A DNA stretch of 10,882 nt from Paracoccaceae bacterium (lineage in GTDB: Bacteria > Pseudomonadota > Alphaproteobacteria > Rhodobacterales > Rhodobacteraceae). The notes beneath the pieces were generated by a model. The model searched no databases. It was not told the origin of the DNA and saw nothing but the letters and a program-made list of their open reading frames with translations. The DNA is taken from positions 7,945-18,826 of the forward strand of contig WTIQ01000352.1 in NCBI GenBank assembly GCA_011525185.1, in the 5' to 3' direction. The position numbers and the translations under genes are program-made. This document shows positions 1 through 5,184 of the stretch, one piece after another; the stretch's first letter is position 1, and every line of letters begins with the position of its first letter.

Positions 1-6
1 GAGAGC

Positions 7-1227
7 GTGGTTGGAAAAGAAACTGAAACTGTCAAGATCGAGTCTCTTGTATCAACAGAGCAAGACACAACCAAAAAACCCAAGGTCACAGTGGTTCGCG
101 TCAGAAAAAAACCAGCTAAAACGGATGGCGAGCAGAATAATGAGCCACGTTCTTTGGAGCAAGACACTCTTTCCCAAGATGCAGAACGGGATTTAATCTC
201 CGCCCTCAATGATGATAGTCTTTCTGGCGTAGATGCAGCTTCATCAGAGGCGATCCCAAATGAACTCCAAGACACCGATACGATGGTCTTGGATGAAGAT
301 TCCTTAAACAAAACGCTCTCAGAGCTGGCAATAGCGTCCGAGAGCGACGATCTAAATGCAGTAGAGGATAAATTTACCGCCGAATTAGATGAGGCGCTCC
401 AAGAAATTGAGGCAAAATCAGAGACGGCGCAAGAATTAGAGTCCGATACGGACAGATCCACAAACGTGGAAACCACCCACGATAGTGAGCCATCAGAGAC
501 GTTTGATCCAACATGGGATACAGGATTTGACAAGAGTGCACTGTCAGACTCCAACGCTGAAACAACACAGCCAACTATGCGAGCAAAGGAGGAGCCGTCT
601 GGCGAAGACACCCTCAATATGTCTCAGAAAAGCGATTTGACCCGCTTATTGGAAGAAGCCGATCAACAGCTTGCAGACCCAGAAAACAATCGTCGCCACA
701 CCTCAATTTCTCATTTGCGAGCGGCGGTGAAGTCAGCGCGGGCAAAATCACTACTAGAGGGGATGGAGTACCTCGAGGCACAAGATTCTGTGCCCTACAA
801 AAATGATCTAATAGCGGCTGTCTCACAAAAGCACTCTGATAAACGACCTGCTAGAAAGCAAACGCCCTTAACGCTTGTGGCAGAGCAACGCATAGATTTG
901 AACGCGCCCTTGGAGCTTCATGATGAGGTCTCAGAAACATTTGAAACTTTTGCCCAATATTCAGAAAGCCTAGGGGCTGAAACGCTTGAAGATAAGCTCA
1001 TGGCCGCTGCACTGTATTTAAAGAAAACAAAAGGTCTTGATAAGTTCTCTCGCCCCGAGCTGATGGGAACGCTTTACAGTGACGACCCTGGCACATTTTC
1101 ACGTGAAGATAGCCTTTTATCCTTTGGTTTCCTTCTGAAAGAAGGACGCCTGAAAAAACTACCAGGCGGCCAATTTGAGGCTGTTCCTGAACTGGACGAC
1201 GCGCAAAACCACCAACGTGTAGGGTAG
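7..1227 (+). CDS. Acidic protein of unknown function with a small conserved-looking C-terminal domain
   Basis: I do not recognise a characterised family. The protein is 406 residues if it starts at the GTG at base 7. The frame is still open through bases 1-6, so the true start may lie outside the window. Residues 23-38 form a short Lys/Arg-rich patch. Residues about 40-200 are dominated by Asp, Glu, Ser and Thr with few hydrophobics and look disordered. Residues about 200-290 contain Arg/Lys/Ala-rich helical stretches. Residues about 297-400 look folded: a helical segment, then a pattern like FSRPELM...FSREDSLLSFGFLLKEGRLKKLPGGQFEAV, which reads like a small winged-helix-type module ending in a basic hairpin (described by key residues F, R, P, E, D, G, K). 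No signal peptide or membrane segment is visible. It converges on the DUF2842 gene 37 bases away. A nucleoid or scaffold role is possible but is only a guess. The reading frame itself is secure. Confidence 0.85.
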   Translation: MVGKETETVKIESLVSTEQDTTKKPKVTVVRVRKKPAKTDGEQNNEPRSLEQDTLSQDAERDLISALNDDSLSGVDAASSEAIPNELQDTDTMVLDEDSLNKTLSELAIASESDDLNAVEDKFTAELDEALQEIEAKSETAQELESDTDRSTNVETTHDSEPSETFDPTWDTGFDKSALSDSNAETTQPTMRAKEEPSGEDTLNMSQKSDLTRLLEEADQQLADPENNRRHTSISHLRAAVKSARAKSLLEGMEYLEAQDSVPYKNDLIAAVSQKHSDKRPARKQTPLTLVAEQRIDLNAPLELHDEVSETFETFAQYSESLGAETLEDKLMAAALYLKKTKGLDKFSRPELMGTLYSDDPGTFSREDSLLSFGFLLKEGRLKKLPGGQFEAVPELDDAQNHQRVG

Positions 1228-1231
1228 GTCA

Positions 1232-1245
1232 CTCACTGATGTGAG
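1232..1245. terminator. Weak hairpin between convergent genes
   Basis: CTCAC (1232-1236) and GTGAG (1241-1245) pair around a 4-base loop in the 37-base gap between two convergent genes. There is no T-tract on either side, so this may be a weak bidirectional terminator or nothing. The call rests on position plus a 5-bp stem. Confidence 0.2.
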
Positions 1246-1264
1246 CGGGAGAGTATACGCAAAA

Positions 1265-1489
1265 TTATTCTGAATTTTCGCTCGGATCAGCTTGACCAAC
1301 ACCCTTGAAAATAAACTTGAACGGTAAGGCCCATAGAACGCCAAGAGCAACGTATATAAACAATTCAAGTAAAATGGAGGGCCGCTCAAAAACCGCAATA
1401 AGGCTTATCGCGGACACGACGTAAATTGGCAATCCAACCAAAAGAATGATTAGCGACCAACGTCGCCGCGCTTTATAGCTTAATGCCAT
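1265..1489 (-). CDS. DUF2842 small inner-membrane protein
   Basis: This 74-residue protein has a basic N-terminus (KARRRW) followed by two hydrophobic stretches at about residues 12-32 and 38-60, and a polar acidic tail. Its size and pattern match the alphaproteobacterial DUF2842 family, whose function is unknown. The ATG at 1487-1489 is supported by GAGG (complement of 1495-1498) five bases upstream. It starts 28 bases after the purA stop on the same strand, so it is probably the last gene of the purA transcript. Family assignment comes from recognition of the pattern, and a role in purine metabolism should not be inferred from position alone. Confidence 0.8.
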   Translation of the reverse strand: MALSYKARRRWSLIILLVGLPIYVVSAISLIAVFERPSILLELFIYVALGVLWALPFKFIFKGVGQADPSENSE

Positions 1490-1517
1490 CTCTACCTCTT
1501 TCTCTGCCCTTATTATT

Positions 1518-2816
1518 TTACTGTTTATCCGAGAAGGGGTCAGTGACTAAAATAGTATCCTCTCGTTCTGGTGACGTAGAAACTAGCGCGACAGGACAGC
1601 CGATCAATTCCTCTACACGACGAATATATTTAATGGCGTTTGCAGGTAAATCGGCCCAACTGCGCGCACCTTCTGTGCTCTCACTCCAGCCGGGCATATC
1701 TTCGTAAACAGGCACACATCGCGCTTGTTGATCCGCGGCAAAGGGCAGATAGTCAAACCGTTTACCATCCAAATCATAGCCAATACAGATGCGCAAGGTT
1801 TCAAAGCCGTCCAAAACATCAAGCTTGGTCAGCGCAATCCCATTGACGCCCGATGTTGAACAAGTCTGACGCACCAGAGCAGCATCAAACCAGCCGCAGC
1901 GCCGCTTTCGTCCTGTGACAACCCCAAATTCGTGCCCCCGTTCCCCGAGACGTTGCCCATCTGCATCATCAAGCTCAGTTGGAAAGGGGCCCTCACCCAC
2001 GCGGGTTGTGTATGCTTTCACAATGCCCATCACGAAATCAATAGACCCTGGCCCCATACCAGAACCAGTTGCAGCTTGTCCGGCGATCACATTTGATGAC
2101 GTCACAAAGGGATAGGTGCCAAAATCAACATCAAGCAAACTGCCTTGAGCGCCCTCAAACAATATCCGCTTTCCTGCTTTCCGCTTCTCTGCCAGAACGT
2201 TCCAAACGGGAGCCGCAAATTGAAGAATAAAGGGCGCAATGTCCGTCAAACGTTCCATTAGGTCATCGCGGTCAACTGGCTCCATACCCAAACCGCGCCG
2301 TAGCGCGTCATGATGCGCCAAAAGGCGGTCAATGCGCGTACTCAAAGTCGCTGGATCTGCAAGATCTGAAACCCGGATGGCACGCCGCCCGACTTTATCT
2401 TCGTACGCAGGCCCAATGCCGCGTCCTGTTGTTCCGATTTTTGCCACCGCGTTTGAGCTTTCGCGGCTGTGATCGAGTTCAGAGTGCACAGGCAATATAA
2501 GCGGTGTGTTTTCCGCAATCATCAAATTTTCAGGTGAAATCGCAACACCCTGACCTGCGAGTTTGCTCACTTCCTCCTTGAGATGCCAAGGATCCAATAC
2601 TACCCCATTGCCGATAACGGAGAGTTTTCCAGAACGCACTATGCCTGAGGGCAGCAAAGAGAGTTTGTAAACCTCTTTGTCAATGACCAGCGTGTGACCC
2701 GCGTTGTGACCCCCTTGGAAACGGACGATCACATCCGCCCGTTCGCTCAACCAGTCGACCAGCTTACCTTTTCCCTCGTCGCCCCATTGGGCGCCAACCA
2801 CGACCACATTTGCCAT
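1518..2816 (-). CDS. purA: Adenylosuccinate synthetase PurA
   Basis: This cytoplasmic enzyme joins IMP and aspartate using GTP to make adenylosuccinate, the first committed step to AMP. The 432-residue length is normal for the family. The N-terminus carries the GTP-binding loop GDEGKGK at residues 12-18 with the catalytic Asp13, and His41 sits in NAGHT. Further in are the TTGRGIGPAYEDK segment that contacts IMP and, near the C-terminus, TKLD for guanine recognition. A GTG at 2826-2828 would add four residues, but GAGG lies six bases before the ATG at 2814-2816 and homologues begin with MANVVVVG, so the ATG is preferred. It lies 92 bases downstream of the nitrile hydratase accessory gene on the same strand, so read-through from that operon is possible. 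DUF2842 follows 28 bases later. Confidence 0.97.
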   Translation of the reverse strand: MANVVVVGAQWGDEGKGKLVDWLSERADVIVRFQGGHNAGHTLVIDKEVYKLSLLPSGIVRSGKLSVIGNGVVLDPWHLKEEVSKLAGQGVAISPENLMIAENTPLILPVHSELDHSRESSNAVAKIGTTGRGIGPAYEDKVGRRAIRVSDLADPATLSTRIDRLLAHHDALRRGLGMEPVDRDDLMERLTDIAPFILQFAAPVWNVLAEKRKAGKRILFEGAQGSLLDVDFGTYPFVTSSNVIAGQAATGSGMGPGSIDFVMGIVKAYTTRVGEGPFPTELDDADGQRLGERGHEFGVVTGRKRRCGWFDAALVRQTCSTSGVNGIALTKLDVLDGFETLRICIGYDLDGKRFDYLPFAADQQARCVPVYEDMPGWSESTEGARSWADLPANAIKYIRRVEELIGCPVALVSTSPEREDTILVTDPFSDKQ

Positions 2817-2849
2817 TCTGGTCCTCACTTTTCACGTCAAACCCGCGCT

Positions 2850-2878
2850 GGTATAACGACTGAATTTCAAAGAGGAAA
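2850..2878 (-). promoter_or_regulatory. Possible purA promoter
   Basis: On the minus strand TTTCCT (complement of 2873-2878) is separated by 17 bases from TATACC (complement of 2850-2855). The -10 is reasonable and the -35 is poor. It sits 34 bases before the purA ATG, in the only gap where purA could have its own promoter. Confidence 0.22.
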
Positions 2879-2910
2879 GTTCAATTCGCCTTTAAAATTG
2901 AGAAAACTTT
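2876..2910 (-). terminator. A/T-rich imperfect hairpin after the nitrile hydratase operon
   Basis: TCAATT (2881-2886) pairs with AATTGA (2896-2901) around a 9-base loop. Beyond a 4-base bulge (2902-2905), AAAGT (2876-2880) pairs with ACTTT (2906-2910). The hairpin begins at the stop codon of the accessory gene and ends before purA. It is A/T-rich and lacks a clean T-run on the minus strand, so any termination would be partial. It also overlaps the weak purA -35 candidate. Confidence 0.3.
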
Positions 2911-3238
2911 AAATCGAAACAGGCGCACCATGCGGCGTTGTAAGATAGGCCTGTGTCCAAGCCTGCTTTAGCTCTTTTAGCGTTTCGGCCTCCCCAAGGT
3001 TTCTTTCAACCAAAAAGCCCTCCAGTGCCGCAAGCCAAGCTATAAAATAATCTTCGCCCCCATTGAGGTCTTTGCTCACGCCATGCTCTTTGAGTTTGGC
3101 GCCAAACGCATTTGCCCAATCGCTCCACCTGAAATGCCCTGCTTCATTTAGGGACACCGTCAACGCAAAAAGTTGCGCGTGCCATGGCTCCTCAAAGCTG
3201 GGCTCATCAAAAACGTAAGAGATAGGAGATAACGTCAT
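2909..3238 (-). CDS. Nitrile hydratase accessory (activator) protein
   Basis: This 109-residue protein fits the nitrile hydratase accessory family (P14K/NhlE type), which helps load cobalt into the alpha subunit, in known cases through an alpha-accessory complex that swaps subunits with the alpha-beta enzyme. Residues 14-45 resemble the N-terminal region of the beta subunit next door: both have an acidic-Trp-His stretch (Trp19-His20 here, Trp30-His31 in beta) followed by ALTV. It contains no cysteine, unlike the GTPase-like activators of iron-type enzymes with their CxCC motif, which agrees with a cobalt-type system. The ATG overlaps the beta stop as ATGA (3235-3238), implying translational coupling. 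It is the third gene of the operon. Confidence 0.88.
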   Translation of the reverse strand: MTLSPISYVFDEPSFEEPWHAQLFALTVSLNEAGHFRWSDWANAFGAKLKEHGVSKDLNGGEDYFIAWLAALEGFLVERNLGEAETLKELKQAWTQAYLTTPHGAPVSI

Positions 3239-3912
3239 GGTGTCTCAAGATAGCTTTGCCAGAGGTCCAACATGACTTCATCTGTAGGGTTTTCTGGATG
3301 CTGCCAGAGATCACCTGCCTTAAAGGCAACCGTGTACAGGGTTTCAGCCGCTTCTCCATATCCATGTGCATTGGCATCAGGAAAAACATGAGGCGGATGA
3401 ACGGTAACGATCCGACCAGAGCAAGAGGCCGCATAAGAGGGAAGGCGTGTGTGTCCACCAGCGACTGACCTGTTCCCCGCCGGTATTGTTTTCACCTGCT
3501 CACCCAAAGCAAATTCAGGGGTCTCGTCGGTTTGCCGTTCGCTCGGTCCTCCACGCGCGAGGCTTTCAGCGACGCTCTCTTGTGTGAGTTTATGCTGGGC
3601 GACATCGGACACATCCAAAGCCGCTTGTCCTGTGGATAATTCTTCTGGTGTCACAAGTCCCTTTGCAACGAGAATATCCGTCAATCCTGCAAGCCATTTT
3701 TCATAATATGAAAACGCGGTGTAATCCATTGGCGCAAGGCATTCTCTCGCATGCCGCCCCTCGTCCAAATTCCATTGTCGCAAAAACCCTGAAGCCACAG
3801 TCAGGGCAAGAGCACGCCCATGCCATTCTTCTTTAAAGACAGGCTCTTGTCCAAAGTCAGGCGCAACGGGACCATCGCCAAACCGCCCCCCCATGTCATG
3901 CAGACGGCTCAT
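3235..3912 (-). CDS. nthB: Nitrile hydratase beta subunit
   Basis: The beta subunit forms the alpha-beta heterodimer that hydrates nitriles to amides in the cytoplasm, and it supplies arginines that contact the oxidised cysteine ligands of the metal. At 225 residues it has the normal length. The N-terminus MSRLHDMGGRFGDGPV is a typical beta-subunit opening. The helical domain covers about residues 20-95, with Arg53 in DEGRHARECL at the place of the conserved helical-domain arginine. A variable linker follows, and the SH3-like C-terminal barrel runs from about residue 134, with GGHTRLPSY at 152-160 and HPPHVFPDANAHG to the LYTVAF strand. One departure is notable: after Tyr160 the usual x-Arg-Gly-Lys pattern is replaced by AASCSG, putting Ala162 where I expect arginine and adding Cys164. 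The start overlaps the alpha stop (ATGA, 3909-3912), which fixes it well. Confidence 0.95.
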   Translation of the reverse strand: MSRLHDMGGRFGDGPVAPDFGQEPVFKEEWHGRALALTVASGFLRQWNLDEGRHARECLAPMDYTAFSYYEKWLAGLTDILVAKGLVTPEELSTGQAALDVSDVAQHKLTQESVAESLARGGPSERQTDETPEFALGEQVKTIPAGNRSVAGGHTRLPSYAASCSGRIVTVHPPHVFPDANAHGYGEAAETLYTVAFKAGDLWQHPENPTDEVMLDLWQSYLETP

Positions 3913-4523
3913 GAGACCGCCCCAATAATCCCCGTGCCGATCATGCTGTCACGGGTGACAATTTTGGCAAGTTCGCTTTCGCTCCACCCTTCCGTTCCGC
4001 TGGGTCTCTGCGGCAAAACCAAATAACGCAGTTCCGCCGTTGAGTCCCAAACCTTGACCTTGGTTTCGCTGGGCAGCTTCACACCAAATTCAGCCAAAAC
4101 TTGGCGCGGCTCGCGCACAGCACGGGCGCGATAGGCATCCGATTTGTACCACGTCGGAGGAATGCCCAAAAGCGGCCAAGGATAACAACTGCACAGGGTG
4201 CAAACGACCATATTATGGTGATGGTCAGAATTTTCCAGAATTTGAATATGCTCTCCTTGCCGCCCATAAAAGCCCAAGCCCGCGACCGTCTCGGTGGGAT
4301 GCTCTAAAAGCTGCGCCTTAAACTCAGGGTCGCTCCACGCTTTGGCTACAACAAGTGCACCGTTTTGTGGACCAATCTTGGTCTCATAAGTGTCAATAAT
4401 TTCGTCCAAGGCGGCAGGATCAATCAAACCCTTTTGCGTTAAAAGGGTCTCCAAGGCTTTCACGCGCAAAGCAGGGTCAGAGGGTAGTAAATGGTGGGGA
4501 TGATCATGTGAATCATGTGGCAT
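3909..4523 (-). CDS. nthA: Nitrile hydratase alpha subunit, cobalt type
   Basis: This subunit holds the non-corrin metal and is the catalytic half of nitrile hydratase. The metal motif VCTLCSCYPWP is at residues 107-117, with Cys108, Cys111 and Cys113 as ligands; in the family two of these become sulfinic and sulfenic acids. Thr in CTLCSC is the usual mark of cobalt enzymes, whereas iron enzymes have Ser there. The flanking PPTWYKSDAYRARAV and EPRQVLAEFG segments are also typical. The 204-residue length is normal. The first 11 residues contain five histidines (3, 6, 8, 10, 11), which could bind metal. No Shine-Dalgarno is visible before the ATG and a promoter candidate ends only a few bases upstream, so the mRNA may be leaderless. 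The CYPW context and the separate beta gene favour nitrile hydratase over thiocyanate hydrolase. It is the first gene of a three-gene operon. Confidence 0.96.
   Translation of the reverse strand: MPHDSHDHPHHLLPSDPALRVKALETLLTQKGLIDPAALDEIIDTYETKIGPQNGALVVAKAWSDPEFKAQLLEHPTETVAGLGFYGRQGEHIQILENSDHHHNMVVCTLCSCYPWPLLGIPPTWYKSDAYRARAVREPRQVLAEFGVKLPSETKVKVWDSTAELRYLVLPQRPSGTEGWSESELAKIVTRDSMIGTGIIGAVS
4503..4519. repeat. Tandem ATCATGTG repeat in the start of nthA
   Basis: ATCATGTG occurs at 4503-4510 and again at 4512-4519, a 9-base period just inside the alpha coding region. It encodes part of the His/Asp-rich N-terminus, which may explain it fully. A regulator site overlapping the start is an alternative but unsupported reading. 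Confidence 0.35.
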
Positions 4524-4530
4524 GAAGTGA

Positions 4531-4558
4531 GTGTTACGTCATAGAGGGAGCGCGTCAA
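4531..4558 (-). promoter_or_regulatory. Candidate promoter of the nitrile hydratase operon
   Basis: On the minus strand TTGACG (complement of 4553-4558) is followed after 16 bases by TAACAC (complement of 4531-4536). This is a good sigma-70-type -35 with a modest -10. The expected transcription start falls at about 4523-4525, at or within two bases of the nthA ATG. It lies in the divergent gap shared with secG. Confidence 0.45.
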
Positions 4559-4564
4559 GGTGCA

Positions 4565-4578
4565 TTGCCCCTTGCCCC
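4565..4578. repeat. Tandem TTGCCCC repeat in the divergent promoter region
   Basis: TTGCCCC at 4565-4571 is repeated immediately at 4572-4578. The second copy contains the candidate secG -35 hexamer. The repeat could be an activator site or chance. Confidence 0.3.
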
Positions 4579-4600
4579 TGATAGAAAACTCTCTTAGGAA
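4572..4600 (+). promoter_or_regulatory. secG: Candidate secG promoter
   Basis: TTGCCC (4572-4577), a 17-base spacer and TAGGAA (4595-4600) form a plausible sigma-70-type promoter ending 27 bases before the secG ATG. The -10 is imperfect. No better pair was seen in the gap. Confidence 0.35.
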
Positions 4601-4601
4601 G

Positions 4602-4620
4602 CGCTTTAAATCTCAAAGCG
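4602..4620 (+). promoter_or_regulatory. Inverted repeat in the predicted secG leader
   Basis: CGCTTT (4602-4607) pairs with AAAGCG (4615-4620) around a 7-base loop, directly before the weak GGGG (4620-4623) that would have to act as ribosome-binding sequence for secG. The hairpin could tune initiation. Its significance is uncertain. Confidence 0.3.
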
Positions 4621-4627
4621 GGGCCAT

Positions 4628-4996
4628 ATGGAAAACGTCGTTCTCACTATCCACCTATTGCTTGCATTAGCGCTTGTTGGCGTTGTTTTGCTACAACGTT
4701 CTGAGGGCGGTGGTTTAGGCATGGGCAGCGGCGGTGGCGGCGGTGATGGCATTATGTCGGGTCGCAGCGCTGCCTCTGCGCTTTCGAAAGTGACGTGGAT
4801 TTTGGCAATTGCCTTTATCATCACCTCGCTAACGCTCACAGTGATTGCAGCACGCAACGCGGCAGGCACCTCAGTTCTTGATCGTGTCGGGGGAAGTTCA
4901 AATGAACAAAGTTTGACTCCAAGCTTGCCAGATACAGAAAGCCTCCTCCCTCCCAGTGAGGATGATACGGCTCCTTTATTGCCGAGCGCTGACTAG
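4628..4996 (+). CDS. secG: Preprotein translocase subunit SecG
   Basis: SecG is the small non-essential subunit of the inner-membrane SecYEG export channel and assists SecA-driven translocation. The 122-residue protein shows the family layout: a first membrane helix at about residues 4-22, the LLQRSEGGGLGMG cytoplasmic loop extended by a run of glycines (about 28-41), SAASALSKVTWILA leading into a second helix at about 55-74, and a Pro/Ser/Asp-rich tail from about 90. The glycine run and long acidic tail are common in alphaproteobacterial SecG. The ATG at 4628 is the only sensible start, though the Shine-Dalgarno is weak. It precedes pyrG by 188 bases, an order often seen in Rhodobacteraceae, and is divergent from nitrile hydratase. 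Confidence 0.95.
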   Translation: MENVVLTIHLLLALALVGVVLLQRSEGGGLGMGSGGGGGDGIMSGRSAASALSKVTWILAIAFIITSLTLTVIAARNAAGTSVLDRVGGSSNEQSLTPSLPDTESLLPPSEDDTAPLLPSAD

Positions 4997-5067
4997 AGTC
5001 GTCATCTGCGTCCCCATACCATCTCTAGAGGGTATACTTAAGAGTGTTACACTATCTTGAGGCATGG

Positions 5068-5096
5068 TTGCAGAATCACGTCTATTGCTTTATCGG
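5068..5096 (+). promoter_or_regulatory. pyrG: Possible pyrG promoter
   Basis: TTGCAG (5068-5073), 17 bases, then TATCGG (5091-5096) lies in the secG-pyrG gap. The match to consensus is partial. A short inverted repeat GAGTT/AACTC (5109-5113 and 5121-5125) follows it. Confidence 0.25.
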
Positions 5097-5145
5097 TTAA
5101 ATCCCGTGGAGTTATTTGAAAACTCAACTCAAAACGATCATAAAA

Positions 5146-5160
5146 GGCTCGTATTGAGCC
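5146..5160 (+). promoter_or_regulatory. Small hairpin just upstream of pyrG
   Basis: GGCTC (5146-5150) and GAGCC (5156-5160) form a 5-bp G/C-rich stem with a 5-base loop, 24 bases before the preferred pyrG start. No T-tract follows, so it is not an obvious terminator. It could be a leader structure. Confidence 0.3.
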
Positions 5161-5184
5161 AACTTCATGGGAGCAGTCCTTACA

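Noticed and set aside
3449..3706. Plus-strand open frames inside the nitrile hydratase genes
   Set aside because: They are antisense shadows of alpha and beta, which have clear family motifs and overlap-coupled starts.
3909..4523. Thiocyanate hydrolase gamma subunit as an alternative to nitrile hydratase alpha
   Set aside because: The metal motif is followed by YPWP and the operon has a normal fused-type beta subunit, as in nitrile hydratase. The three-subunit thiocyanate hydrolase layout is not present.
4606..4869. Minus-strand open frame opposite secG
   Set aside because: It mirrors the glycine-rich secG sequence (Pro-rich on this strand), has no ribosome-binding site and overlaps a secure gene.
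5016..5035. ATACC/GGTAT hairpin after secG as a terminator
   Set aside because: The stem is only 5 bp with a loop that is itself palindromic (CTCTAGAG), and no T-tract follows.
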